From positions 1,302,001-1,366,000 of the forward strand of contig NZ_CP107020.1 of the NCBI RefSeq assembly GCF_025725725.1: DNA of 64,000 bases, read 5' to 3'. This document shows positions 50,341-58,972 of the stretch, piece after piece. Within the stretch, counting starts at the first letter, position 1. Each line of letters begins with the position of its first letter. The notes beneath the pieces are model-generated. The model ran no database searches and was not told the origin of the DNA. It saw only the letters and a list, made by a program, of their open reading frames with translations. A program made the position numbers and the translations under genes. The stretch comes from Brachybacterium huguangmaarense (GTDB lineage: Bacteria; Actinomycetota; Actinomycetes; Actinomycetales; Dermabacteraceae).

Positions 50341-51498
50341 TCAGCGATAGGTGACGAACACGTGCGGAGAGTTCCAGATGCTCCGGTTGACGACCTTGCC
50401 CTGGGACCCCGAGGCGTCGACGATTTTGCCGTCGCCGGCATAGATCGCGATGTGGCCGTAGTTGTCGGCGGTGAACGCCACGAGATCACCCGGACGGGCC
50501 TCGGACTGCGAGATGATCTGGCCGCCGAGCGCCTGCGAGCGCGCCGTGCGGGGGATCGTGATCCCGTTCTGCTTGTACGCGTAGCTCGTCAGCCCCGAGC
50601 AGTCGAAGCCCTGCGAGGGCGAGGAGCCTCCCCATACGTACTTCACGCCCACCTGCGCCTTGGCGGAGGAGACGATCGCCGAGCCGCTCACGTCGGACGA
50701 CGAGCCCGACGACCCCGACGAGGACGAGCCCGACGAGGACGATCCCGAGCCCGCCGCGCTGCCCTGGCCGTTGCGGAGGGCGGACCACGTCTTGGGGCCC
50801 ACGACCCCGTCGACGGACAGACCGGCCGACCGCTGGAAGGCGAGCACGGCCCGATGGGTCGCGGGGCCGAACTTGCCGTCCGCCGCGATCGACGCGCCGT
50901 TGTCCCGCAGCAGGTTCTGCAGGGTGGTGACGGCCGCGGAGCGGTCGCCCTGACGCAACTTGGGCTGGCTCGAGGAGGACGATCCCGAGGAGGTGGACGA
51001 GCCCGAGGAGCCCGAGGCGGGGGCTCCGCCGAGCGCCGCCCAGGTCCTGGCCCCGGCGACGCCGTCCACGACGAGGCCGGCGCCGCGCTGGAAGCTGCGG
51101 ACGGCCTGGAGCGTGGCGGAACCGAACTTGCCGTCCACCGCGAGCGAGGCCCCGTTGGCGTTGAGCGCCTCCTGGAGGGAGGTGACGGCGCTGCCGCGCG
51201 CGCCGGACCGCAGGGTGACGACGGACGGGGGGACGACCGGCGCTGCGGGGGAGACGGCGGGGGCGACCGTGGTGAGGGCCTGCGGTGCGAGCGACGGCGG
51301 TGCCACGGTCCGGGGCTGGGGGGAGCCGGGGGCCTGGGCGTTGGCCGTGCCGACACCGGCGATCGCGACGCCGGCGGTGACCGCTCCGAGCACGGCTGCG
51401 CCGCTCACGGACCGGCCGACCGGCACCGCGAGGGCCCGATAGTCGACGACGGCGCGACCGGGTGCCCGGTGCGCGCCGCGAGGGGGGGTGCGGAACAT
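50341..51498 (-). CDS. Secreted NlpC/P60 peptidoglycan hydrolase with two peptidoglycan-binding domains
   Basis: A 385-aa exported enzyme that probably cuts stem peptides (gamma-D-Glu-diamino acid bond). A signal sequence (about 30-52, GAAVLGAVTAGVAIAGVG ending in ANA) is followed by two PG_binding_1 domains (about 90-155 and 180-240; each with LQ-LN-GAS and AV-SFQR type motifs) joined by Ser/Gly-rich linkers. The NlpC/P60 domain (about 265-385) has the catalytic Cys in GFDCSGLTSYAY and His in NYGHIAIY. ATG 51498 has AAGGAG. It has a long upstream region with phased repeats, described separately. Confidence 0.92.
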   Translation of the reverse strand: MFRTPPRGAHRAPGRAVVDYRALAVPVGRSVSGAAVLGAVTAGVAIAGVGTANAQAPGSPQPRTVAPPSLAPQALTTVAPAVSPAAPVVPPSVVTLRSGARGSAVTSLQEALNANGASLAVDGKFGSATLQAVRSFQRGAGLVVDGVAGARTWAALGGAPASGSSGSSTSSGSSSSSQPKLRQGDRSAAVTTLQNLLRDNGASIAADGKFGPATHRAVLAFQRSAGLSVDGVVGPKTWSALRNGQGSAAGSGSSSSGSSSSGSSGSSSDVSGSAIVSSAKAQVGVKYVWGGSSPSQGFDCSGLTSYAYKQNGITIPRTARSQALGGQIISQSEARPGDLVAFTADNYGHIAIYAGDGKIVDASGSQGKVVNRSIWNSPHVFVTYR

Positions 51499-51927
51499 CT
51501 GGGGGACTCCTTCGGGCCGCCCATGGCGCGCGACGCAGGGGGGATGCGCGCGTTCCTGCCCGTCCCTGGGGGGAGGAAGGGTCCGGGCGGGGACGGGGAG
51601 GCGGCCGCGGGGACGGTGCCCCGATCGGGCGGCACCTACGCCAGGGTACGGTCCTTCACAGGGTCTTCACGAGAAGCATTTACCCTCTTCACGGCGCACC
51701 TTTGCCAAGATTTTGCCCATCGCGGGCTGGTGCCCCGCGTTTCCTCCCGCGCCTCGGCTCGACGCCGTGGTAATTGCAGCCATGTGATTCAGGGGCGGTG
51801 CCCTTCCCTCCCCACGTCCGCGCTGTCCACCGGGTCGGCCGGCCCCGTGCGCGGGTCGCCACCGCCCGTGCACGGTGGACCTCCACCTCGCCGTGACGGA
51901 CGGCGGGGACAGGGGACGGAGGATGCG
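51499..51927. promoter_or_regulatory. Long divergent regulatory region of the NlpC/P60 gene
   Basis: No gene is visible. An AT-richer patch (51655-51790) stands out. On the NlpC/P60 strand GTGAAG occurs three times, seen on the + strand as CTTCAC at 51654, 51665 and 51687, i.e. spaced 11 and 22 bp on one helical face. A possible -35 TTGGCA lies at 51703-51708 (minus strand). If transcription starts near 51670 the leader would be about 170 nt. The regulator is unknown. Confidence 0.45.
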
Positions 51928-52512
51928 ATGGGCGAGGCGGACTTCCACGGGGCCGACCCGACGGCGCTGGAGGAGCTGGCGGCCGAGGTCGGGGCGGCGG
52001 TGGATCTTCTCGGCGCCCTCGAGCAGGCCGTCGAGACGATCCTGGGCACGCTCGACGGAGGGTGCTGGGTGGGGCCGGACGCCGACGCCTTCGGCGCCGC
52101 GCTGGGCGACTGGAGACGTCGAGCTCACGAGGCCGCGGTCGTGCTCGACGCGCGGGGCACGGAGCTGCGCGACCACGGGGAGGAGCAGGAGGCCGCCTCC
52201 GCGTCGGAGACGGCCGCCGGAGCGACGTCTCGAGGGCTGCCGACGGTTCCGGGCGCCAGGGGGTGGCCCGGCCTGCGGAGCCTCGTCGGGAGCCGCTCGG
52301 GCCCGGGCGACGGCCGTGCCGACGACCTGCCCGTGCGGGCTCGAGGGCCGCTGGGGCCGAACATGATGATCGCGACCCCCGAGACGACGGAGACCCTCGA
52401 CCGGCTGCTGCGCGAGCACGTGCCCGGATACTCGCGGCTCCCGGAGATGCCGGTGCCCGACCGCTCCCAGGAGACGCCGGCCGAGCGTCTCGTGCGGCTG
52501 TCACGGATGTGA
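51928..52512 (+). CDS. WXG100-like small secretory-type protein
   Basis: A 194-aa protein. The first 95 residues form a helical hairpin of WXG100 type: helix ALEELAAEVGAAVDLLGALE, a turn GGCWVGPDADAF with the Trp and Gly, then helix WRRRAHEAAVVLDARGTELR. The second half is Pro/Gly-rich with a terminal helix. Such proteins are often exported by type VII systems, but no EccC-like gene is in the window. ATG 51928 has ACGGAGG at good spacing. Confidence 0.65.
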   Translation: MGEADFHGADPTALEELAAEVGAAVDLLGALEQAVETILGTLDGGCWVGPDADAFGAALGDWRRRAHEAAVVLDARGTELRDHGEEQEAASASETAAGATSRGLPTVPGARGWPGLRSLVGSRSGPGDGRADDLPVRARGPLGPNMMIATPETTETLDRLLREHVPGYSRLPEMPVPDRSQETPAERLVRLSRM

Positions 52513-52551
52513 GCGGGGCCGGGCGGGTGCAGGCCCCGGGAACGACGAAAA

Positions 52552-52594
52552 GCCTGGGCCGCGACGCGTCTGTCGACGACGTCGCGGCCCAGGC
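52552..52594 (-). terminator. Intrinsic terminator of tRNA-Pro
   Basis: A 15-bp stem (GCCTGGGCCGCGACG / CGTCGCGGCCCAGGC) with a 13-nt loop, followed on the minus strand by TTTTCGT. It lies just downstream of tRNA-Pro and can also serve the WXG100-like gene from the other side. Confidence 0.8.
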
Positions 52595-52597
52595 CGG

Positions 52598-52674
<77 letters not shown>

Positions 52675-52741
52675 AGGGTGATCCGCGGAGCGGCTCACCA
52701 GCAGGCAACACTACCAACTCCCCGGCGATGCGAGCGACCCG

Positions 52742-53671
52742 TCATCGGTCGCGGGGGAGCAACGTGAGCAAAGTCGCCTCGGGCGGTGTCGCGAAGCGGT
52801 AGTTCGAGTACGGGCTCGCCCCCATCCCCGCGCTCACGTGCAGAGGGACGCCGCTCCACGTCGACAGGCCGCGCGCCTGCGATCGGGGGAGATCGCAGTT
52901 GGTGACGAGCGCGCCGAAGCCCGGCACCCGCAGCTGGCCGCCGTGGGTGTGCCCGGCCAGGATCAGATCGGCCCCGTCGCGCACGAAGGCGTCGAGCACC
53001 CGCCGGTACGGCGCGTGGGCGACGGCGATCCTCACGACGGGGGCGGTCGTGGCCGGGTCGGCGTCCTCCGCGGGGGCGGGCATCTCGTCACGCTCGAGGT
53101 GGGGGTCGTCGACCCCGACCCAGCGGATCCGCAGGCCGTCGACCACGCTCTCGTCCCGCCGATTGGTCAGGTCGCGCCAGCCGTGCCGCGACAGCCCCGC
53201 GGCGAGCTCCTCGGTGGGCAGCTCGAGCGGCCGCTCCGGCTCGGTGTAGCCGTCCGGGCGCGCATCCGGCAGGAAGTAGCGCAGGGGGTTCTTGGGCCCC
53301 GGGGCGTACATGTCGTTGCTGCCCATGACGAAGGCGCCCGGACGGTGCAGCAGCGGGTCGAGCGCGTGCACGAGCGGGGCGACCGAGCGCGCCGAGGCGA
53401 TGTTGTCGCCCGTGTCCACCACGAGGTCCACGTCGAGGCGCCCGAGCTCCTTGAGGAACGCGAGCTTGCGGCGGTCCTCGGGCATCAGATGGATGTCCGA
53501 GATGTGCAGGAGCCGCACGGGGTCGGCGCCCGCGGGCAGCACGTGCAGCTCCTCGCGCCGCAGCGTGTACCGATGGATCTCGATGCGGCGGGCCCAGACG
53601 TGCGCGGCGGCGGCGCCCAGGGCCGCCGCGCCGACGGCGACCGCCGCGGCGCGCCGACGCCCGTTCCTCAC
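52742..53671 (-). CDS. Metallophosphoesterase with N-terminal membrane anchor
   Basis: A 309-aa phosphoesterase with one membrane segment (about 10-28) and a calcineurin-like domain. Metal-binding motifs in order: HISDIHLMPEDR, VDTGDNIAS, MGSNDMYAP (in place of GNHD) and AGHTHGGQLRVPG. The GTG start overlaps the stop of the PBP gene (GTGA), so the two are co-translated. The same PBP-phosphoesterase pairing is known downstream of ponA2 in mycobacteria. The substrate is unknown; a cell-wall lipid phosphate is possible. Confidence 0.88.
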   Translation of the reverse strand: MRNGRRRAAAVAVGAAALGAAAAHVWARRIEIHRYTLRREELHVLPAGADPVRLLHISDIHLMPEDRRKLAFLKELGRLDVDLVVDTGDNIASARSVAPLVHALDPLLHRPGAFVMGSNDMYAPGPKNPLRYFLPDARPDGYTEPERPLELPTEELAAGLSRHGWRDLTNRRDESVVDGLRIRWVGVDDPHLERDEMPAPAEDADPATTAPVVRIAVAHAPYRRVLDAFVRDGADLILAGHTHGGQLRVPGFGALVTNCDLPRSQARGLSTWSGVPLHVSAGMGASPYSNYRFATPPEATLLTLLPRDR

Positions 53672-56088
53672 GAACCGGCCGATCGGATGATCGTGACCGG
53701 GCCGCCTTCGGACAGAGCCGTTCCGGCGCCGGGCTCGGTGCCGATCACGGAGCCCTTCGGGACGCTGTCGGAGGTGCCGTCGCGCGAGGACACCACGTAC
53801 CCGGCCTTCTCCAGGATCGAGGTGGCCTCCTTGACGGACTTGCCGGACACGTCCGGCACGGTGTCCCCGGAGTCCGCCTCGCCCGAGCCGTTGCCGACGA
53901 GCGAGCCGCGCGGGGGCTGATCCGGGAAGGGCACGTTGTCCATGTCCCGCGTCACGTCGGTCATGTACTCCTGCCACGTGGGCAGCGAGACCGTGTTGCC
54001 GTAGACGTCGCCGTAGAGGCGCTTGCCGTCGACCACGGTGCCCTGCGGGCGCTCGTTGCCGCGCGGCGAGCCGTACCAGACGGCGGTCGAGAGCTGCTCG
54101 GTGAAGCCGACGTACCAGGTGTGGTACTCCCTGCTCGAGGTGCCGGTCTTGCCGCCCGCGTCATGGCCGGGGATGATCTTGCCCTTGCCGGTCGCGCGCG
54201 GATCCTCGAGGTCCTGCTGGAGCACCCACTGCACGGCGTCGGCGACCTTCTCATCGAGCACCTGGCTGCACTGCGAGCCGGACGTCGCCATCTCCTGGCC
54301 GTCGCGATCGGTGACCGAGGTGATCGGGGTGGGCACGCAGTAGGTGCCGCCCGCCGCGAAGGTCGCGTACGCCGCCGCCATGTCGAGCGCCGAGATGTTC
54401 TGCTCGCCGAGGATCAGGGCCGCCGGCGCCAGGCGCTCGCCGTAGATGTCCTCGATCGGCTTGGTGGACGCGTCGTCGGAGAGCTTGTCGTAGGTCGCCG
54501 GCACGACGCCCATCGAGCGGGCCCGGCTGCCGATGTCGCACAGGTCGATGCGCTGGGCGATGTGGGCGTACGACGTGTTGACCGAGAACTTGGTCGCGTC
54601 CAGCACGGTCTGCTGGGCGGGCAGGGTGAAGCCCACGGCGTTGTCCGGATCCCAGCCGTCGCTCTCGTACCAGCGTCCGCGTGAGAGGCAGTGGGCGGGG
54701 AAGGACTTCATCGTGCCGCGAGCGGTGGCCACGGTGTCGTAGATCGAGTGGCCCGTCTCGAGGTACTGGGTCAGCACGAAGGGCTTGTAGGTCGAGCCGA
54801 CCGGGAAGCCGCTGCCGCCGCCGTACTGCTTGGGCACGTTGTAGTTGATCGCCGTCTCGCCCTTGGCCGCGTCCTGGAACGGGTTGAAGGTGCGGTTCTG
54901 CGCCATCACGAGGATCTTGCCGGTGCCCGGCTCGACCGTGACGATCGAGTGGCCGAAGCCGCTCTCGGAGTCGGCGGGGACCTTCCGGTTGAGGATGTCC
55001 TCGGCGATCTTCTGCTTGCCCGGGTCCAACGTGGTGCGGATCGTGAGTCCGCCGCCGTACAGGAGCTTGCGCCGCTCCTCGGCGGTCGGCGCGAAGTTCG
55101 GGTCGTTGACGAGCACGCGGGTGACGTAGTCGCAGAAGAACCCGCTGCCGCCCGCGTCGGCGCAGCCGGCCCGCACGTTCTGCACGTGCAGCATGTCGCC
55201 GACGGGCTGCTGGGAGTACTGGTCGAACTCCTCCTGGGTGATGTACCCCTGGCTCAGCATGCGTGTGAGCACGAAGTTGCGGCGCTCCTGCGCCGCCTCG
55301 GGATGCTTGACGGGGTCGTACTGGTTGGGCCCGTTGGTGATGGCCGCGAGCATCGCGGCCTCGCCGGGGTTCAGGTCCTTGGCGTCCTTGGAGAAGTAGT
55401 GCAGGGAGGCGGTCTGCACGCCGTACTGCGAGGGCCCGAACTGGGCGAGGTTGAGATAGCCGTTGAGGATCTCGTCCTTGCTCCACTTCTTCTCGAGCGA
55501 GATCGCGAGCTTGGCCTCGCGCAGCTTGCGGCCGTAGGTCTGCTCGGTCGCCTTGTCGATGTCGTCCTGGTCGCCGCGCTGCACGGCGTCCATCAGGAGG
55601 GCGTTCTTGACGTACTGCTGGGTGAGCGTGGAACCGCCCTGGGTCGAGGAGCCCATCGAGTTGGAGACGAGCGCTCGCAGCGTGCCCTGGAAGTCCACGG
55701 CGCCGTGCTCGTAGAAGCGGCGGTCCTCGACGGCGATCACCGCGTGCTGCATGTAAGGGGAGATCTGGTCGAGCGGGACCATGATCCGGTTCTCCGTGTA
55801 GAACGTCGCGAGCAGCGAGCCGTCGGCCGCCTCGATGCGGCTGGACTCGTTGAGCGGCTCGACCTCGAGCTCGGCCGGGTAGGAGTCGAAGAGCTTGACA
55901 CCGCCCTCGGCGGCCTGCGAGGTCATCGCGACGGCGGGGAGGAAGAACGCGGCCATGAGCACGCCGACCAGCCCGCACACCGCGAGCAGGCCCAGGAGCA
56001 GCATCAGGGTCTGGGAGGCCGCGGCGGGAAGGGAGCGGCGACCGGTCGAGTCCGGTCCCTCGTCGCGGAGGTCGTCGAGTTGCGCCAT
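53668..56088 (-). CDS. ponA: Bifunctional class A penicillin-binding protein with PASTA domain (PonA2-like)
   Basis: An 806-aa peptidoglycan polymerase and crosslinker. A membrane helix at about 28-58 is followed by the GT51 domain (EDRRFYEHGAVDF from 121, GGSTLTQQYVKN at 151-162), the transpeptidase domain with serine in STYKPF, SVNTS and GGKTGTSS, and one C-terminal PASTA repeat (VPDVSGKSVKEATSILEKAGY). Order and PASTA domain match PonA2-type enzymes, as does the whiB neighbour. TACTGT 6 nt before the ATG (56095-56100) suggests a leaderless transcript; the longer upstream frame lacks support. Confidence 0.94.
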   Translation of the reverse strand: MAQLDDLRDEGPDSTGRRSLPAAASQTLMLLLGLLAVCGLVGVLMAAFFLPAVAMTSQAAEGGVKLFDSYPAELEVEPLNESSRIEAADGSLLATFYTENRIMVPLDQISPYMQHAVIAVEDRRFYEHGAVDFQGTLRALVSNSMGSSTQGGSTLTQQYVKNALLMDAVQRGDQDDIDKATEQTYGRKLREAKLAISLEKKWSKDEILNGYLNLAQFGPSQYGVQTASLHYFSKDAKDLNPGEAAMLAAITNGPNQYDPVKHPEAAQERRNFVLTRMLSQGYITQEEFDQYSQQPVGDMLHVQNVRAGCADAGGSGFFCDYVTRVLVNDPNFAPTAEERRKLLYGGGLTIRTTLDPGKQKIAEDILNRKVPADSESGFGHSIVTVEPGTGKILVMAQNRTFNPFQDAAKGETAINYNVPKQYGGGSGFPVGSTYKPFVLTQYLETGHSIYDTVATARGTMKSFPAHCLSRGRWYESDGWDPDNAVGFTLPAQQTVLDATKFSVNTSYAHIAQRIDLCDIGSRARSMGVVPATYDKLSDDASTKPIEDIYGERLAPAALILGEQNISALDMAAAYATFAAGGTYCVPTPITSVTDRDGQEMATSGSQCSQVLDEKVADAVQWVLQQDLEDPRATGKGKIIPGHDAGGKTGTSSREYHTWYVGFTEQLSTAVWYGSPRGNERPQGTVVDGKRLYGDVYGNTVSLPTWQEYMTDVTRDMDNVPFPDQPPRGSLVGNGSGEADSGDTVPDVSGKSVKEATSILEKAGYVVSSRDGTSDSVPKGSVIGTEPGAGTALSEGGPVTIIRSAGS

Positions 56089-56094
56089 GGGCCT

Positions 56095-56100
56095 ACAGTA
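56095..56100 (-). promoter_or_regulatory. Candidate -10 box of the PBP gene
   Basis: TACTGT on the minus strand 6 nt before ATG 56088, with no Shine-Dalgarno sequence. Confidence 0.4.
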
Positions 56101-56267
56101 CGGGGCCGCGAGCGCGAACGTCCGTCTCAGCGACGCGTGCCGCTCCCACCGGCGCGAACGTGCGCCGCCGACGCCCTCGCGGGGAAAGCCCGGCTTGGCA
56201 GGGCGGGCGGCCCTCCCTAGGATGGCCATGAACCAGACGGGTCAACGACGATTCGGGAGGTACGTTC

Positions 56268-56591
56268 GTGACGATCAGCATGACCACGGAGAGATCGGAC
56301 AGCAGCTGGGCCGCCCAGGGCCAGTGCCGGGACCTGGACCCGGACGGGTTCTTCGTCCAGGGAGCAGACCAGCGTCAGGTCAAGACCCTGTGCGCGGCAT
56401 GTCCCGTGCGCATCGAGTGTCTGGCCGACGCGCTCGACAACCGCATCGAGTTCGGGGTGTGGGGAGGCATGACCGAGCGCGAGCGCCGTCGCGTGCTCCG
56501 CGAGCATCCCCATGTGCAGGACTGGTACGCCCTGCTCGACCGGGCCCGCACCCGCACCCAGGGGGCGGCCGGGGAGACCGTGCCCCGTTAG
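56268..56591 (+). CDS. whiB: WhiB-family iron-sulfur transcription factor
   Basis: A 107-aa WhiB protein that binds a 4Fe-4S cluster and modulates transcription, probably through the primary sigma factor. The four cysteines are Cys20 (GQCRD), Cys42, Cys45 and Cys51 (CAACPVRIEC), followed by the G[VI]WGG turn at 63-67 and basic TERERRRVL. GTG 56268 has GGGAGG 7 nt upstream. It is divergent from the PonA2-like gene; in mycobacteria whiB4 sits next to ponA2, so this may be the WhiB4 position, though the subtype is not certain. Confidence 0.93.
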   Translation: MTISMTTERSDSSWAAQGQCRDLDPDGFFVQGADQRQVKTLCAACPVRIECLADALDNRIEFGVWGGMTERERRRVLREHPHVQDWYALLDRARTRTQGAAGETVPR

Positions 56592-56598
56592 CCCCGGC

Positions 56599-56604
56599 TA
56601 GAGT
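56599..56604 (+). promoter_or_regulatory. Candidate -10 box of the DUF4177 gene
   Basis: TAGAGT 6 nt before ATG 56611; leaderless layout. It may start transcription of the whole DUF4177-RidA-MBL unit. Confidence 0.4.
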
Positions 56605-56610
56605 CGGGCC

Positions 56611-56781
56611 ATGACTGCAATGACCCGTTGGGAATACCTGACCGTCCCCCTGCTCATCCACGCGACCAAGCAGATCCTCGACAACTACGGGAGCGAGGGC
56701 TGGGAGCTCGTCCAGGTCGTGCCGGGGCCCAACCCGGACTCGCTCGTGGCCTACCTCAAGCGCCCTCTCTCGGCGGCATGA
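56611..56781 (+). CDS. Small DUF4177 protein
   Basis: A 56-aa protein with the DUF4177 pattern: TRWEYLTVPLL, ILDNYGSEGWELVQVVPG, LVAYLKRP. The function is unknown. It overlaps the RidA gene by 4 bp (ATGA) and forms the first gene of a compact operon, as in other actinobacteria. Confidence 0.85.
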   Translation: MTAMTRWEYLTVPLLIHATKQILDNYGSEGWELVQVVPGPNPDSLVAYLKRPLSAA

Positions 56782-57266
56782 GCGTGTCCGCGGTGATCGA
56801 GCGGCTCGAGGCCGCCGGCTACGCCCTGCCGTCCGTCGCGGCCCCCGTGGCCAGCTACGTGCCCGCCGTCGTCTCGGGCTCGACCGTGTGGACCTCGGGT
56901 CAGCTGCCGATGGTCGACGGCTCCCTCGCCGCGACCGGCAAGGTCGGGGCCGAGATCGACCCCGAGCAGGCGCGCGAGCTCGCCCGTGTCTGCTGCCTCA
57001 ACGCTCTCGCCGCGATCGCCGACCGGATCGGCGACCTCGACCGCGTGGTGCGGGTGGTCAAGGTGACCGGCTACGTCGCCTCCGACCCCGCCTTCACCGG
57101 GCAGCCCGCCGTCGTCAACGGGGCCAGCGACCTGCTCGGCCTCGCGTTCGGCGACGCCGGGGTGCACGCCCGCAGCGCGGTCGGCGTGGCCGTGCTGCCG
57201 CTCGACGCCCCGGTCGAGGTCGATCTCGTGGTCGAGGTCGCCGCCGAGGAGACCGCCCTCTCGTGA
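56778..57266 (+). CDS. RidA-family protein
   Basis: A 162-aa protein of the RidA/YjgF group (YjgF-like with AAGYALP-type start), which typically hydrolyses reactive enamine/imine intermediates. Residues [16 protein letters not shown] and the late [20 protein letters not shown] match the family. It overlaps DUF4177 upstream and the MBL gene downstream by 4 bp, so it is tightly co-translated. The physiological substrate is not known. Confidence 0.9.
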   Translation: MSVSAVIERLEAAGYALPSVAAPVASYVPAVVSGSTVWTSGQLPMVDGSLAATGKVGAEIDPEQARELARVCCLNALAAIADRIGDLDRVVRVVKVTGYVASDPAFTGQPAVVNGASDLLGLAFGDAGVHARSAVGVAVLPLDAPVEVDLVVEVAAEETALS

Positions 57267-58084
57267 ACGAGGAGGGCCTGCGCGACGAGCGGGCGCCGCT
57301 GCCCGAGATCACGCGCGTGCGCGCGCCGAACCCCGGGCCGCTCACCCTGGACGGGACCAACACCTACGTCGTGCGCGACGGGGACCAGGCCTGGGTGATC
57401 GATCCCGGGCCGCGGGACGCCGGCCATCTCGCCGCCGTCGAGGAGGCGGCGGGTCTCGCGCGCGGGGTGCGCCCCGCCGGCGTGCTCGTCACGCATCGTC
57501 ACGACGACCACATCGAGGCGGCCGGCACGCTGCGGCGCCGGCTCGAGAACCGCGGCGGCACCCAGGTGCCGCTGTGGGCGGCCGACCCGGCCGCGGTGCC
57601 GGGGTCGCGCATCCCGCCCGGCCGGCTCGACGGCGACCGCGGCACGCTCGGCCACGTCATCCATCTGCCGGGTCACACGGCCGACTCGATCGCGCTGCTC
57701 GTCGTCGGGGGACGTCTGCTCGTGGGCGACACCCTGCTGGGCGGCTCGTCGACCGTGATCGTGCCTCCCGACGGCTCGCTCGGCGACTTCCTGCAGTCCC
57801 TGCGCGTGCTGCGGGCCCTGTGCATGGACGGCCGGATCTCGGAGATCCTGCCCGGGCACGGCGAGGCGTTCAGCTCGCCCCCCGCGGCGCTCGCCGCGAT
57901 CGAGCAGGCGATCGAGCACCGCCTCGCCCGCGTCGAGCAGGTGCGGGCGGCACGCGCGCGGGGTGCGCTGACGATGCCCCGCCTGCTGCGCGAGGTGTAC
58001 GGCCCGGATCTGGCGCCCGAGCTGCGCGAGGGCGCCGAGTGGAACCTGCGTGCCGCGATCGAGCACCTCTCCGGCCCCGAGTAG
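57263..58084 (+). CDS. MBL-fold metallohydrolase
   Basis: A 273-aa metallo-beta-lactamase-fold hydrolase, similar to LACTB2-type proteins. Metal ligands are in THRHDDH (His78, His80, His83), [17 protein letters not shown] and LPGHGE. A C-terminal helical domain includes [17 protein letters not shown]. The GTG start overlaps the RidA stop. The conserved DUF4177-RidA-MBL trio suggests a common but unknown task. Confidence 0.9.
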   Translation: MNEEGLRDERAPLPEITRVRAPNPGPLTLDGTNTYVVRDGDQAWVIDPGPRDAGHLAAVEEAAGLARGVRPAGVLVTHRHDDHIEAAGTLRRRLENRGGTQVPLWAADPAAVPGSRIPPGRLDGDRGTLGHVIHLPGHTADSIALLVVGGRLLVGDTLLGGSSTVIVPPDGSLGDFLQSLRVLRALCMDGRISEILPGHGEAFSSPPAALAAIEQAIEHRLARVEQVRAARARGALTMPRLLREVYGPDLAPELREGAEWNLRAAIEHLSGPE

Positions 58085-58106
58085 GTCGCGGGAGCCCCGC
58101 ACGACG

Positions 58107-58138
58107 CACGAGGCCCGTCAGCGATGACGGGCCTCGTG
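58107..58138. terminator. Bidirectional terminator between the MBL and Crp genes
   Basis: A perfect 14-bp stem CACGAGGCCCGTCA / TGACGGGCCTCGTG with loop GCGA, between converging genes. No long T-tract on either side. Confidence 0.75.
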
Positions 58139-58152
58139 CAGGCGGAGCGGGG

Positions 58153-58830
58153 TCAGCGGGCGCGGCGGCTCAGGCGCTCGATGTCCTGGAGCAGCACCGC
58201 ACGTGCCTCGAGGCGGATCCAGCCGCGCGAGGCGAAGTCGGCCAGGGCCTTGTTGACCGTCTCGCGGGACGCGCCCACGAGCTGCGCGAGCTCCTCCTGG
58301 GTGAGGCCGTGGGCGACCATCACACCGTCGTCCGTCTGGCGGCCGAAGCGCTGGGCCAGGTCCAGCAGGTTCTTGGCGACGCGGCCGGGCACGTCGGCGA
58401 ACACGAGGTCCGCGAGCGACTCGTTGGTCTTGCGCAGGCGCCGGGCGAGGCTCGCCAGCAGGTGACGGGCCACCTCGGGACGCTGCGCGAGGACGCGGTA
58501 GAGGTCCTGCTGCGACAGCGAGTAGAGCGACGTCTCGGCCACGGCGGTCGCGGTCGCGTTGCGCGGCGCCGGGTCGAACAGCGAGAGCTCGCCGAGGGTC
58601 TCGCCCGGGCCGAGCACCGCGAGCAGGTTCTCGCGGCCGTCGCCCGAGGCGTGGCCCACCTTGACCTTGCCCGTCGCGATGATGAAGAGGCGGTCGCCCT
58701 GATCGCCCTCGCGGAAGATGACCGCGCCGCGGTGGAAATCCTCCTGGGTCATCGACGCGAGCACGGCCTGCTTGCCGTCGTCGTCGAGAGCGGCGAACAA
58801 GGGTGACGAACGTACGATGTTCTCGTCCAC
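58153..58830 (-). CDS. crp: Crp/Fnr-family global regulator (GlxR/Crp type)
   Basis: A 225-aa regulator of the size of mycobacterial Crp and corynebacterial GlxR. The cyclic-nucleotide domain includes FREGDQGDRLFIIATGKVKV and the phosphate-binding cassette GETLGELSLFDPAPRNATATA. The C-terminal HTH is LTQEELAQLVGASRETVNKAL. GTG 58830 has AGGAGG. It is divergent from nth, as crp is in mycobacteria. cAMP binding is likely from GELSLFDPAPRNATA but not proven. Confidence 0.93.
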   Translation of the reverse strand: MDENIVRSSPLFAALDDDGKQAVLASMTQEDFHRGAVIFREGDQGDRLFIIATGKVKVGHASGDGRENLLAVLGPGETLGELSLFDPAPRNATATAVAETSLYSLSQQDLYRVLAQRPEVARHLLASLARRLRKTNESLADLVFADVPGRVAKNLLDLAQRFGRQTDDGVMVAHGLTQEELAQLVGASRETVNKALADFASRGWIRLEARAVLLQDIERLSRRAR

Positions 58831-58972
58831 GGATCCTCCTGGAGCTGGGTGTCCCATCTGGTCGGGACGCAGTGTTCGCCTCCATTGTGACTGATGATCC
58901 GCGATGATGCGTGGGTCCGGTCACATGGACGCGTCGCGGGGACGCACACCCCGCGGGAAGGAGACAGCGCTG

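Noticed and set aside
51560..51790. A c-di-AMP (ydaO-type) riboswitch before the NlpC/P60 gene
   Set aside because: The gene class fits, but I could not lay out the conserved GGGGA/ACCCA and GGGTGAAT blocks. A search with the Rfam ydaO model would decide.
58886..58925. A Crp binding site between crp and nth
   Set aside because: TGTGA and TCACA half-sites are 30 bp apart, not the 6 bp of a real site.
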